Source of the DNA: RGIG5612 sp045627365 | Lineage (GTDB): Bacteria > Bacillota > Clostridia > Lachnospirales > Lachnospiraceae | Direction: 5' to 3' | DNA length: 47,142 nucleotides | NCBI GenBank assembly: GCA_045627365.1 | Contig: JAZQNN010000027.1 | Coordinates: 1-47,142 of the forward strand | Shown here: in pieces, positions 14,955-23,483 of the stretch | Position numbering within the stretch: the first letter of the stretch is position 1 | Layout: each line of letters starts with the position of its first letter | Translations under genes and position numbers: made by a program | Notes under the pieces: generated by a model | Databases searched by the model: none | The model's input: only the letters and a program-made list of their open reading frames with translations | Told to the model about the DNA's origin: nothing

Positions 14955-15812
14955 TTATCTCATCTTTTTGCCCAGATGCTCGACAAAACTCATTTTAGCT
15001 ACTTTTAATTTTTTGGCGAAAACATCCGCCTTTCTGATACGGATTATGTCCCCGTTTTCGAGCGCGACTTCACCCTCACCGTCAAATGAGACCATCTTGA
15101 TCTGCTTGCGTTCGCTGCTGCGTGCCTTGATTATGATCTCGATCTCGACATTTGCCGAGAAGACGATAGTTCTGGAGTTGAGCGTATGCGCGCAAATAGG
15201 CGTAGCAAGCATTACCTCAGCCGTCGGATGCGCAACGGGTCCGCCCGCCGAAAGATTGTATCCTGTAGAGCCTGTAGGCGTGGAAATTATCATTCCGTCG
15301 GCAGAATAACTGTTCAGGAAATCTCCGTTGATCCTGACGTCGTAATCTATAACGCCCATCGTTGCGCTCCTGTTGAGCACAATATCATTGAGCGCTATAT
15401 CCTTGTGGATTATCCTGCCTTCACGCTCGATCTCACCGTATATCAGCATGCGGTCCTCTACATGATAATCTCCTTTCAAAATAGACTTCAGCACGTCTTC
15501 AAAGCCGTCAACATCTACCTCTGTCAGATATCCGAGCGTTCCGTAATTAACTCCCATAACAGGAAGGCCAAGCTCAACAAGGTCCTTGGCAGCGTGAATA
15601 AATGTACCGTCGCCGCCAAGCGTAAGGATAGCCTCTGTATCTTCAGGAACAAGTTCCGGTTTTGTAAAAAGATACCTGCCGTCACTCTGCGGTTCCGTAA
15701 ACAGATTAGCCGTGCAGCGGCATCCGTTGCGTTCAAGTATCTGTATTATCTTTTCGGCATTTTCCTTACCGTTTGTTTTAGCTGCGTTCGTTACCAGAAG
15801 AAAATTTTTCAT
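14955..15812 (-). CDS. nadK: NAD kinase
   Basis: 285 aa cytosolic enzyme that phosphorylates NAD+ to NADP+. Motifs seen are GGDGTF (residues ~69-74), VNYGTLGYL, NDIVLNR and TPTGSTGYNLSAGGP. Its ATG overlaps the tlyA stop by four bases, so translation is probably coupled. Length and order (tlyA then nadK) match other Firmicutes. Confidence 0.96.
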   Translation of the reverse strand: MKNFLLVTNAAKTNGKENAEKIIQILERNGCRCTANLFTEPQSDGRYLFTKPELVPEDTEAILTLGGDGTFIHAAKDLVELGLPVMGVNYGTLGYLTEVDVDGFEDVLKSILKGDYHVEDRMLIYGEIEREGRIIHKDIALNDIVLNRSATMGVIDYDVRINGDFLNSYSADGMIISTPTGSTGYNLSAGGPVAHPTAEVMLATPICAHTLNSRTIVFSANVEIEIIIKARSSERKQIKMVSFDGEGEVALENGDIIRIRKADVFAKKLKVAKMSFVEHLGKKMR

Positions 15813-16615
15813 TTGTCCAATTCCTTATGTGCCTGTTCAACTACATTGCCGATGACTTCGTCTGATATGAGTCCGGGCTCCTCGCTTTCTTTCTTAACAT
15901 GGATCAGATACTCGATATTGCCCTCGGGTCCTTTGACAGGTGAATATGTCAGTCCGATTACCGAAAGACCTGCCTCCACGACGAAATCAGCGACCTTTCT
16001 TATCACTTCCCTGTGAACGGCAGGGTCCTTAACAACTCCTTTTTTGCCGACCTTTTCTCTGCCTGCCTCAAACTGCGGCTTGATGAGCATTACCAGTTCC
16101 TTGCTCTCATCCATAAGAGGAAGCGCCGCCGGCAAAACCAGTGTCAGCGAGATAAACGACACATCGACCGAAGCAAATTCTATCACGTCCTGCAGGTCCT
16201 TTGGCTTTACGAAGCGGATATTGGTCTTCTCCATCACCACAACGCGTTCATCGTTTCTGAGTTTGTAATGAAGCTGCCCGTAGCCTACATCAACTGCATA
16301 AACCTTAGCTGCACCGTTTTGCAACATACAATCCGTAAATCCGCCTGTCGATGAACCAATGTCCATGCACACGCGTCCTTCAAGCCGGATCGGGAAAGAG
16401 GCCATGGCCTTTTCAAGTTTAAGTCCGCCGCGGCTTACGTATTTTAAAGTCTCACCGCGGATCTCAACTACGGCATCTTCCGCGAACATCGAGCCGCACT
16501 TGGTCTCTTTCTGATTATCAACGAATACTACTCCGCTCATGATCAGTGCCTGCGCCCTTTGCCTTGAAAGTTCCGGATTCAGTTCGGTAAGAATAACATC
16601 TAATCTCTTCTTCAT
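15809..16615 (-). CDS. tlyA: TlyA family rRNA 2'-O-methyltransferase
   Basis: 268 aa. Residues ~2-60 form an S4 RNA-binding domain (MKKRLDVILTELN, SRQRAQALIMSG), followed by an FtsJ/RrmJ-like methyltransferase domain with the SAM-binding motif CMDIGSSTGGFTDCML and AVDVGYGQL. TlyA proteins methylate rRNA; in Firmicutes the exact site is less certain, and some members are annotated as hemolysin for historical reasons. ATG 16615 overlaps the dxs stop as ATGA; the frame upstream to 16726 lies within dxs and lacks the family pattern. Confidence 0.94.
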   Translation of the reverse strand: MKKRLDVILTELNPELSRQRAQALIMSGVVFVDNQKETKCGSMFAEDAVVEIRGETLKYVSRGGLKLEKAMASFPIRLEGRVCMDIGSSTGGFTDCMLQNGAAKVYAVDVGYGQLHYKLRNDERVVVMEKTNIRFVKPKDLQDVIEFASVDVSFISLTLVLPAALPLMDESKELVMLIKPQFEAGREKVGKKGVVKDPAVHREVIRKVADFVVEAGLSVIGLTYSPVKGPEGNIEYLIHVKKESEEPGLISDEVIGNVVEQAHKELDK

Positions 16616-18471
16616 AACCCAAGTTCTTCTTCGATCCTTGCAACTACAGACTCCGCGTCGAGACGGCATCTGTGGAGCTGCTCTTTCTGTGTTCCCTGCT
16701 CTATGTATTCGTTCGGGACCGCGCACGGAAGCACCTTTACCGCCGGATTGACTATGTTGACGGTTCTCATCACATTCATTCCGTAGCCGCCGGCAAGCAC
16801 GTTTTCTTCCATCGTTACGATCAGCTTATGCTTATCAAGCAAACCTGCTATCATTTCCTCGTCGATCGGCTTCACGAAGCGTGCGTTGACGAGTGTGACA
16901 TTGTGGCCCTTTTCCTTAAGAGTGTCGCGCACCTTCACCGCTTCTTTGACCATATTGCCGACAGCGATGATCGCGATATCTTTCTCGCTGTACATGATCT
17001 CGCTCTTTCCGTATACGAAAGGCTCGTCAAATTCCGCAAAATCCGTGCACGCCGCGCCCCTTGGATATCTTATTGCAAGCGGTGCCTTGTATGTTGCAGC
17101 AAATCTTACCGCTTCTTTAAGCTCTTTATCGTTCTTCGGCGCGATAATGCTCATATTCGGGATCGAGCCGAGATACGTCAGGTCAAATACGCCCTGGTGC
17201 GTCTCTCCGTCATTTCCGACAAGGCCGGCCCTGTCCACGCAAAAAGTAACGGGAAGGTTTTGCATGCATACATCCATCATTACCTCGTCGTAAGCCCTCT
17301 GCAGGAATGACGAATAAACTGCGATAAAAGGCTTCATTCCGCCGCTGGCAAGACCTGCGGCGAAAACAGCCGCGAACTCTTCCGCGATCCCGACGTCGAA
17401 GAATCTGTCCGGATATTTTTCCATGAAAGACGTAAGTCCCGTGCCGTCTGCCATGGCCGCGGTGATCGCAACTATCTTCGGATTCTTTTCTGCCTCTTCA
17501 AGAAGTGCCTCGGAAAAGACCTTGGTATAAGACAGCGAAGGGCTTGCAGTCGGAATGCCGGTCTTCGTATCAAATGCTCCGATACCGTGAAACAGCGCAG
17601 GGTCATCCTCGGCCGGCTTGTAGCCGCGTCCTTTCTTCGTTACAACATGTATAACAACGGGATGATCAAGCTTTTTGGCCTCTTCTATCATTCTCTTCAT
17701 GAGCAGTATATTGTGCCCGTCGATCGGCCCCAGATAAGTGATGCCCATGTTCTCGAAAATCATTCCCGATACAAAAAGTGTCTTGATGGAACTCTTCGTC
17801 TTTTTGATGTTTTTGACCATGCGGTCTCCGACCTTCGGGATTTTCTGCAGAGTCTTCACAACTCCTGCCTTCAGGTCGTTGTAGCCTTCTCCCGCGCGGA
17901 GCTTGGAAAGATATGTAGACATTCCGCCGACATTTTCCGATATCGAACGATTGTTGTCGTTTAAGATGATGATCAGGTTGCGGTCGAGCTTTGCCAGATT
18001 GTTAAGTCCTTCAAATGCCAGTCCTCCGGTCAGTGATCCATCGCCCGTAACGGCAACTATCGTGGAATCCTCGCCTTTCAGCTGAGCTGCCTGTGCGTAA
18101 CCGATCGCTGCCGGGATCGAAGTTGAGGAATGACCTGTATTATACACGTCGTAGTCGCTTTCGCGTCTTTTCGGGAAGCCTGAAAGTCCTCCCTCCTGAC
18201 GAAGCGTGTCAAAACCCTTTTTTCTGCCGGTCAGGATCTTATGGACATAAGACTGATGGCCAACGTCCCAGATGATCTTGTCCTTGTCGATGTCGAGAGC
18301 AAGATGAAGCGCCATCGTAAGCTCAACAACGCCCAGATTGGACGCTAAATGGCCTCCGTTCGCGCCTACTTTTCTTACCAGAAAGCCTCTGATCTCCTTG
18401 GCAAGTTTGGCGTAGTCGGCCGGGTCTATATTCTTTATATCGTTTGCGTTATTGATTTTATCAAGAAGCAT
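16612..18471 (-). CDS. dxs: 1-deoxy-D-xylulose-5-phosphate synthase
   Basis: 619 aa thiamine-diphosphate enzyme that joins pyruvate and glyceraldehyde 3-phosphate, the first step of the MEP isoprenoid pathway. The ThDP motif starts at GDGSLTGG and continues to the Asn-rich NDNNRSIS; the transketolase-like middle domain has DVGIAEEFAA and DRAGLVGNDGETHQG. The C-terminal domain is complete. It follows ispA by 10 bases, giving isoprenoid precursor and chain-extension enzymes in one unit. Confidence 0.97.
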   Translation of the reverse strand: MLLDKINNANDIKNIDPADYAKLAKEIRGFLVRKVGANGGHLASNLGVVELTMALHLALDIDKDKIIWDVGHQSYVHKILTGRKKGFDTLRQEGGLSGFPKRRESDYDVYNTGHSSTSIPAAIGYAQAAQLKGEDSTIVAVTGDGSLTGGLAFEGLNNLAKLDRNLIIILNDNNRSISENVGGMSTYLSKLRAGEGYNDLKAGVVKTLQKIPKVGDRMVKNIKKTKSSIKTLFVSGMIFENMGITYLGPIDGHNILLMKRMIEEAKKLDHPVVIHVVTKKGRGYKPAEDDPALFHGIGAFDTKTGIPTASPSLSYTKVFSEALLEEAEKNPKIVAITAAMADGTGLTSFMEKYPDRFFDVGIAEEFAAVFAAGLASGGMKPFIAVYSSFLQRAYDEVMMDVCMQNLPVTFCVDRAGLVGNDGETHQGVFDLTYLGSIPNMSIIAPKNDKELKEAVRFAATYKAPLAIRYPRGAACTDFAEFDEPFVYGKSEIMYSEKDIAIIAVGNMVKEAVKVRDTLKEKGHNVTLVNARFVKPIDEEMIAGLLDKHKLIVTMEENVLAGGYGMNVMRTVNIVNPAVKVLPCAVPNEYIEQGTQKEQLHRCRLDAESVVARIEEELGL

Positions 18472-18481
18472 TGTATGTCCT

Positions 18482-19390
18482 TTATTTTTCGCGCTCTGTC
18501 AGATACTTTATCAGCTCTTCCAGGAATGTGCCTTTTCCGCCTAATTTGTCAAGCAGATCCAGTGCCGTTGAAGAACACCTTTCGACCATTTTCTGTGCCT
18601 CGTCAAGCCCCAGAAGCGTTGCAAATGTTTCTTTGCCGTTCCTTGCGTCTGAACCGACGGGCTTTCCGAGTGTCTCGTCAGTGCTGATAATATCAAGAAT
18701 GTCGTCCCTTACCTGGAAGGCAAAGCCGACATTATTTCCGATCAGTTCAAGCGTGGCCACATCTTCGTCCGAAGCTCCTGCAAGGATCGCGCCGATCATC
18801 AGCGATGCCTCCAGCAGCGCGGCCGTCTTGTTGTCGTTGATATATCTGAGTTCATCGTATGTGTCGGTGCCTGCCATTTCGGGATGCTTCTCATTAAGAA
18901 CATCCATGCACTGCCCGCCGACCATACCGTAAATACCGGCCTTTATGGCAAGAACGTCAAGTGCTTTCACGCTCTTTCTCATTTCTTCGGCGTCTTCAAG
19001 TTCCGCCATTCCCTTGAGCACCGTCTCAAAAGCCCAGTTAAGAAGCGCATCGCCTGTGAGCACGCCGAAAGCCTCTCCGTATTTGGCATGTGTTGTCAGC
19101 TGTCCGCGCCTGAACATATCGTTATCCATCGCCGGCAGGTCGTCGTGCACCAGTGAATAATTATGGATGAATTCAAGCCCGGCCATAAACCTTTTAAGTA
19201 TCTCATTCTCCGCCCAATCGCCGGCGAAAAGCTTATAGCTCTCGCGCATGATCATAGGACGCAGCCTCTTTCCGCCAACGGAAACCGAATAATTCATCGC
19301 CTCTGTTATGTATGCGGTGTGTCCTCCTTCAAGCGGAAGATACTCGAATATTATGTCGTTTATTTCTTTTGTTTTCTCTGATAAGTTCAT
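18482..19390 (-). CDS. ispA: Polyprenyl synthetase (geranyl/farnesyl diphosphate synthase type)
   Basis: 302 aa. Condenses isopentenyl diphosphate with allylic diphosphates. The first Asp-rich motif is HDDLPAMDND (DDxxxxD form, typical of bacterial farnesyl/geranyl synthases) and the second is FQVRDDILD. GGKRLRPM near residue 35 is the substrate-binding Lys/Arg region. It sits between xseB and dxs as in many Firmicutes. The exact chain length of the product cannot be read with certainty. Confidence 0.95.
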   Translation of the reverse strand: MNLSEKTKEINDIIFEYLPLEGGHTAYITEAMNYSVSVGGKRLRPMIMRESYKLFAGDWAENEILKRFMAGLEFIHNYSLVHDDLPAMDNDMFRRGQLTTHAKYGEAFGVLTGDALLNWAFETVLKGMAELEDAEEMRKSVKALDVLAIKAGIYGMVGGQCMDVLNEKHPEMAGTDTYDELRYINDNKTAALLEASLMIGAILAGASDEDVATLELIGNNVGFAFQVRDDILDIISTDETLGKPVGSDARNGKETFATLLGLDEAQKMVERCSSTALDLLDKLGGKGTFLEELIKYLTEREK

Positions 19391-19401
19391 GTTTTTTTAT
19401 A

Positions 19402-19602
19402 TCAGTCTGTTGTGTTTAATTTATGTATTTCGCACTCGACTTTCTCGATCTTGCTGCTGCATGCCTCAACAAGCGCCAGTCCCTTTTTATATAGCTCAAA
19501 AGTTTCCTCAAGCGTCAGTTCTTCTGTCTGCATCCTGGCAGTCAGTTCGTCAAGCTCTGCAAATGCCTGTTCCAAAGTTTTGTTATTAAGTTCGTCACTC
19601 AT
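19402..19602 (-). CDS. xseB: Exodeoxyribonuclease VII small subunit
   Basis: 66 aa, typical. The family pattern EQAFAELDELTARMQTEELTLEETFELYKKG, quoted here only by its key parts (FAELDELTARM, LEETFELYKKG), is complete. It binds XseA to form the exonuclease that degrades single-stranded DNA. The start overlaps the end of xseA by 8 bases. Confidence 0.95.
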   Translation of the reverse strand: MSDELNNKTLEQAFAELDELTARMQTEELTLEETFELYKKGLALVEACSSKIEKVECEIHKLNTTD

Positions 19603-20806
19603 GGTCCACCTTAACTTTCTGTTCTACACGGCTTCTCAGATATCCGTCACGCACATTTACCTCGATCACATCGCCCGTTTCAACGTCGCTGATGCTTTTT
19701 ACCGCTTTTCCTGAAGTGTCAGCGGCAAATGCATATCCCTCGCTCAGCCTCTTAAGCGGCGAAAGTCCGCTTAGTCTTTCCGCGGACTGCGCAAGCTTTT
19801 CTTTGCCCGCACGGAGCTTCAGATCCATGACTTTTTCGATTGAATCAGCAAGGTCTGCCAAATAGTGTTTCTTCTTAAGGAGCAGATTCTCGGGCTTTAA
19901 TCGGTCTATCTTAAGAGCGTAATAATCTTTCTTCTGCGTGGCTGTCCTTAATGCCCTGTCCATGCTGTTTCGAAGGAAATTGTCCCTTGATATTACGTCC
20001 TCCATGAATCGGTTGTAGTCAAATACGGCAAGCTCCGCGGCTGCTGACGGTGTCGGTGCCCTGAGGTCCGCGACGAAATCCGCGATCGTAAAGTCTGTCT
20101 CATGGCCTACGGCTGAAATGATCGGTGTGCGGGCGTTGAAAATCGCCATTGCTACGCGTTCATCATTGAAACACCAAAGATCCTCCATCGAACCTCCGCC
20201 GCGTCCTACGATAATGCAGTCAAGACCCATTCCGTCAAGCGTCTCGATACCTTTTACGATCTCGGGCGGCGCATCCGGTCCCTGGACAAGCGACGGATAA
20301 AGCGTTATCTGACAATATGGGTTACGCCTTGATGAGACGTTGTAAATATCCCGTATTACAGCTCCGGTTTCCGCCGTCACGACTCCGATATGCATGCCGA
20401 ATGCCGGGATCGGCTTCTTATACTGCTCGGAGAACATTCCCGACTCTTCAAGTCTGGCCTTAAGTTCCTCAAACTGCCTGAAAAGATCGCCCTGTCCGGC
20501 TTCTTCTATGCTTTTAGCGTAAAGCTGATAGCGTCCGCCTGCCTCATATACGGAAATACTGCCTCTTGCAACGACCTGCATTCCTTCCTTGAGGCGGATC
20601 CTCAGCTTGATGGCATTGGATGCAAACATCACCGCGTTCAGAACGCCTGAAGCATCCTTAAGTGAAAAATAAATATGCCCCGAACGATGATATGTCAGAT
20701 TGGAGACTTCGCCTTCAACGCTTATCTCGTGAAGGATAAAATCGTCCTCAAACATCCTCTTCAGATAGGAATTGACCTGTTTTACAGTGTAGATGTTATT
20801 CTGCAT
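19595..20806 (-). CDS. xseA: Exodeoxyribonuclease VII large subunit
   Basis: 403 aa from ATG 20806. N-terminal OB-fold (YTVKQVNSYLKRMFE, ISVEGEVSNL, HIYFSLKD) followed by the catalytic domain with GRGGGSMEDLW, CFNDE and VGHETDFTIADFVAD, then a helical C-terminus. The frame runs to 20845, but those codons lie within nusB and lack the family N-terminus. The start overlaps the end of nusB by 11 bases. Confidence 0.95.
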   Translation of the reverse strand: MQNNIYTVKQVNSYLKRMFEDDFILHEISVEGEVSNLTYHRSGHIYFSLKDASGVLNAVMFASNAIKLRIRLKEGMQVVARGSISVYEAGGRYQLYAKSIEEAGQGDLFRQFEELKARLEESGMFSEQYKKPIPAFGMHIGVVTAETGAVIRDIYNVSSRRNPYCQITLYPSLVQGPDAPPEIVKGIETLDGMGLDCIIVGRGGGSMEDLWCFNDERVAMAIFNARTPIISAVGHETDFTIADFVADLRAPTPSAAAELAVFDYNRFMEDVISRDNFLRNSMDRALRTATQKKDYYALKIDRLKPENLLLKKKHYLADLADSIEKVMDLKLRAGKEKLAQSAERLSGLSPLKRLSEGYAFAADTSGKAVKSISDVETGDVIEVNVRDGYLRSRVEQKVKVDHE

Positions 20807-21221
20807 CTTTCTCCTTGGCCACCTTGGCAAGAATGCCGTTAACAAATGAACCGCTGTTATCGGTTCCGTAATTCTTGGCCAGTTCTACCGCGTCATTGAT
20901 CGCCGTGGAAACAGGAACTGAATCGTCGTATTTGATCTCATAGTACGCAAGACGGAGCGCAGTAAGGTCGACCTTCGTCATGCGTTTGGTCTTCCAGCCG
21001 ACGCTTGTTGCGTCAAGTACCGCGTCGATCTCCTTGACCTTCTCAGCAACTGCCAGCACTTTGTCAATGATTTTGCTGCGTTCTTCCTCGGTGAATTCGT
21101 CTTCACCCTCAAAGAAGTCCTTGATCTGCGTCTTCATATCCTCAGGCGGATAGAAATCGATCCTGAACAGGATCAGGAAAGCTGCTTCTCTAAGCTCTGT
21201 TCTTCTGTCTGTTTTACTCAT
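20796..21221 (-). CDS. nusB: Transcription antitermination factor NusB
   Basis: 141 aa all-helical protein that binds boxA RNA with NusE (S10) in rRNA antitermination. Motifs RRTELREAAFLILF at the start and the terminal pattern VPVSTAINDAVELAKNYG followed by FVNGILAKV are typical. ATG 21221 is preferred: the GTG at 21230 lies within its ribosome site AAAGGTG. Confidence 0.94.
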   Translation of the reverse strand: MSKTDRRTELREAAFLILFRIDFYPPEDMKTQIKDFFEGEDEFTEEERSKIIDKVLAVAEKVKEIDAVLDATSVGWKTKRMTKVDLTALRLAYYEIKYDDSVPVSTAINDAVELAKNYGTDNSGSFVNGILAKVAKEKDAE

Positions 21222-21247
21222 TTTATGCACCTTTTTAATTGCAAATA

Positions 21248-21302
21248 AGGGAGCTCTTCAAGCTTCCGGCGCTTAAGCCGGGTGCTTTTTGAACTCCCTT
21301 TT
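21248..21302 (-). terminator. Possible stem-loop terminator after the asp23-like gene
   Basis: AAGGGAG and CTCCCTT, with an inner CCGGC/GCCGG pair, fold into a long imperfect hairpin between the asp23-like stop and nusB. Only TTATTT follows on the minus strand, so termination would be partial. Confidence 0.45.
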
Positions 21303-21304
21303 GA

Positions 21305-21670
21305 TTACTCTGCTGTTATATTGGCTATCGTTACATTAACCTCGCTTACACTAAGTCCGGTCATCGTCATAATAGCCTGTTTTACCTTCTCCTGGACGTT
21401 TGTGGCCACTTCGCGCACGTTGCTGCCCATCTTAACGACTACGCCCAGTGCGATCGCAACATTGCCCTGTGAGCATTTGACTTTAACACCTGAAGCGAGA
21501 TTTTTACGTCCGAGTTTCATGGCGATCTCGTTAGTAAAGTTGTCCGCGATCGACTCAACTCCATCAACATCAGTTGCCGCAAGTCCTGCGATCGTAGCAA
21601 TAACATCCTCGGTTACCTGGACCTGGCCGATATCTTCGCCTTCAAATACTCTATAGCTGTTCTCTTCCAT
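21305..21670 (-). CDS. Asp23/Gls24 family envelope stress response protein
   Basis: 121 aa, family-typical. The pattern VTEDVIATIAGLAATDVDGV followed by the short repeats MGSNVREVATNVQEKVKQAI and VSEVNVTIANI is characteristic. Family members occur at the membrane and are linked to envelope stress in Firmicutes; the molecular role is not well defined. Position just upstream of nusB is common (yqhY in Bacillus). A second family member is at 40480-40836. Confidence 0.9.
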   Translation of the reverse strand: MEENSYRVFEGEDIGQVQVTEDVIATIAGLAATDVDGVESIADNFTNEIAMKLGRKNLASGVKVKCSQGNVAIALGVVVKMGSNVREVATNVQEKVKQAIMTMTGLSVSEVNVTIANITAE

Positions 21671-21694
21671 GTTCCATCCTCCGTTTTCAAGGTC

Positions 21695-22171
21695 TCATTT
21701 GTGGTAGGGTTCGTCTTTCATGATCCTGAAAGCCCTGTATATCTGCTCCAGCAAGATCACGTACATCAGCTGGTGCGGAAATGTCATTTTCGAAAAGCTG
21801 AGGCTGTAGTCAGCCCGCTGCAAAACTTTGTCTGAAAGCCCGATCGATCCGCCTATCACAAATGTTATATCCGGATGCCCGTATGTTGTAAGGCTTTCTA
21901 TTTTCTCGGCAAATTCCTCGCTCGAGCGCGATTTGCCTTTAATCTCAAGGGCGATCACGAACTCGTTATCCTTAATATTTTTAAGGATGCGTTCGCCCTC
22001 TTTGTCCTTCACCTGTATAGCCTCTTTCTCAGAGAGCCGTTCGGGACATTTTTCATCGTCAACGCGTATCGTCTTGAGGGGCGTATAGGCCGAAAGCCTC
22101 TTTATATATTCCGCCGCCGCGTCGTCGTAGAATTTTTCTTTTATCTTTCCGACTGCTACTATTTTGATCAT
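21695..22171 (-). CDS. rlmH: 23S rRNA pseudouridine-1915 N3-methyltransferase RlmH
   Basis: 158 aa, typical SPOUT-class methyltransferase. The knot motif FVIGGSIGLSDKVLQRAD, then LSFSKMTFPHQLMYVILLEQ and YRAF, ends with the conserved PYHK. It methylates helix 69 of 23S rRNA. Its start overlaps the end of the zinc-ribbon gene by 4 bases. Confidence 0.97.
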   Translation of the reverse strand: MIKIVAVGKIKEKFYDDAAAEYIKRLSAYTPLKTIRVDDEKCPERLSEKEAIQVKDKEGERILKNIKDNEFVIALEIKGKSRSSEEFAEKIESLTTYGHPDITFVIGGSIGLSDKVLQRADYSLSFSKMTFPHQLMYVILLEQIYRAFRIMKDEPYHK

Positions 22172-23454
22172 TGCAGCAGTGAGTAACCGCTTCCGGTCTG
22201 GTTTGCTTTGCTGACGTGTCCGTCCTGTGCATCGACTGCCAGATAGGATGTCTCGATCAGGTTCCCGTCAGATGCGACATGCTCGACGATAACGATAACA
22301 TACTCCCGTTGGTCGATCAGCACCGTGCCTCCGTTGCCGAGCTGATATTTGCTGCCGTCGGCTGCATTGCCCTGATTGTCAACAGCAAGGTTAAAATTGA
22401 ACAGATACGTATAAACGCTGTCGCACGCTGCCGCAAAATCTATCGAGCCGGTGCTTTCGGTACTCTCAGTTTCGCTTTCTGAAGGGTCCGTCTGCGCCGT
22501 CTCATCCTCGCGTGTCGTAACCGTGAAATCAATGCTAAGCTGACCGGCTTTCTTATTCGCCTTATCGAAGGTGACCGCACGAAGCTTTATAAGGAGTGTC
22601 TCTCCTCCGAGATCCGCCGGGTTGAATATAAGATTGCCGTCATATTCTTTGTCGCCGAGATCCGGCTCATCACCGTCAAGCGTATAATGGATCGTATATC
22701 CTTCACGTGATGAAAGCTCCACCTCAACACCCTGCGAGTCGATCACGATGACCTCACCCTCTTTAACTGAGCAGGTTATCTCATCCGTGAGGTCTTCTTT
22801 CTTGGTGGTCGTTTCCTTCTCGGCGGTCGTCTTCTCAGTAGTATCAGAGCTATCAGTTATATCATCGGTTACAGTCTCAAAAGACTCCGGTGTGGTCTGC
22901 GCTTCTTTCTCTTTTTCTTTATTTTCAGCCGAATTTACGATAAGGAAAACCGCTATAAATATAAGACAGATGGCAATTATCGCGATCGCAATGATTACGA
23001 TCTTGCTCTTGCGCTCCTCTATCTCTTTCTTGCGTGCTTCCTCTTCCTTTCTGCGGGCCTCAGCCTTCTTCTGCGCAAGAAGCGCTTCCTGCTTTCTGCG
23101 CTCCTCCAAAGCTTCCTTGGCCGCTGCCTCCGCTTTGGCCTTAGCCTCTGCCTTGGCGAGTTTCTTGGCTTCTTTTTCACTGATTACAGGGGCAACAGGC
23201 GGAAATACGGAATCTGATGCGAATACAGAGTCTCCCTCAACAGGGTCCGCTATTCCCGGCACCTTGGTGTTGGTTATCCCTGATGCATCCTCTGACTTGG
23301 CCGCAGCATTCTCTCCGTTAAGATACGCACCGACCTTGCTGCCTATCTCCGCTTCGATGTAGTCGTAATCCGGGGTTACCTTAAGAGGAGTCCCGCACTG
23401 TGGACAGAATACGAGGTCTTTATTAACTTCAGCTCCGCATTGCATGCAACGCAT
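22168..23454 (-). CDS. Zinc-ribbon membrane protein with chitobiase-type C-terminal motif
   Basis: 428 aa of unknown function. A zinc ribbon at the N-terminus (Cys3, Cys6, Cys17, Cys20) is followed by a Lys/Glu/Ala-rich coiled coil (~92-149), one transmembrane helix (~151-174), a Thr/Glu-rich linker (~183-220) and an external part. There YTLDGDEPD followed by YDG matches the chitobiase/beta-hexosaminidase C-terminal-like repeat, a small extracellular fold. The very C-terminus (~330-428) has VYTYLFNFNLA and a Tyr/Val-rich strand pattern I do not recognise. With the zinc ribbon inside and the folds outside, it could sense the envelope. It sits between alaS and rlmH. Confidence 0.7.
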   Translation of the reverse strand: MRCMQCGAEVNKDLVFCPQCGTPLKVTPDYDYIEAEIGSKVGAYLNGENAAAKSEDASGITNTKVPGIADPVEGDSVFASDSVFPPVAPVISEKEAKKLAKAEAKAKAEAAAKEALEERRKQEALLAQKKAEARRKEEEARKKEIEERKSKIVIIAIAIIAICLIFIAVFLIVNSAENKEKEKEAQTTPESFETVTDDITDSSDTTEKTTAEKETTTKKEDLTDEITCSVKEGEVIVIDSQGVEVELSSREGYTIHYTLDGDEPDLGDKEYDGNLIFNPADLGGETLLIKLRAVTFDKANKKAGQLSIDFTVTTREDETAQTDPSESETESTESTGSIDFAAACDSVYTYLFNFNLAVDNQGNAADGSKYQLGNGGTVLIDQREYVIVIVEHVASDGNLIETSYLAVDAQDGHVSKANQTGSGYSLLQ

Positions 23455-23483
23455 ATGCTTTGGACTCCTTTAAGGGTGAATGA

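Noticed and set aside
15186..16016. 276-aa open frame on the plus strand
   Set aside because: Antisense to nadK and tlyA, both certain genes; no motif.
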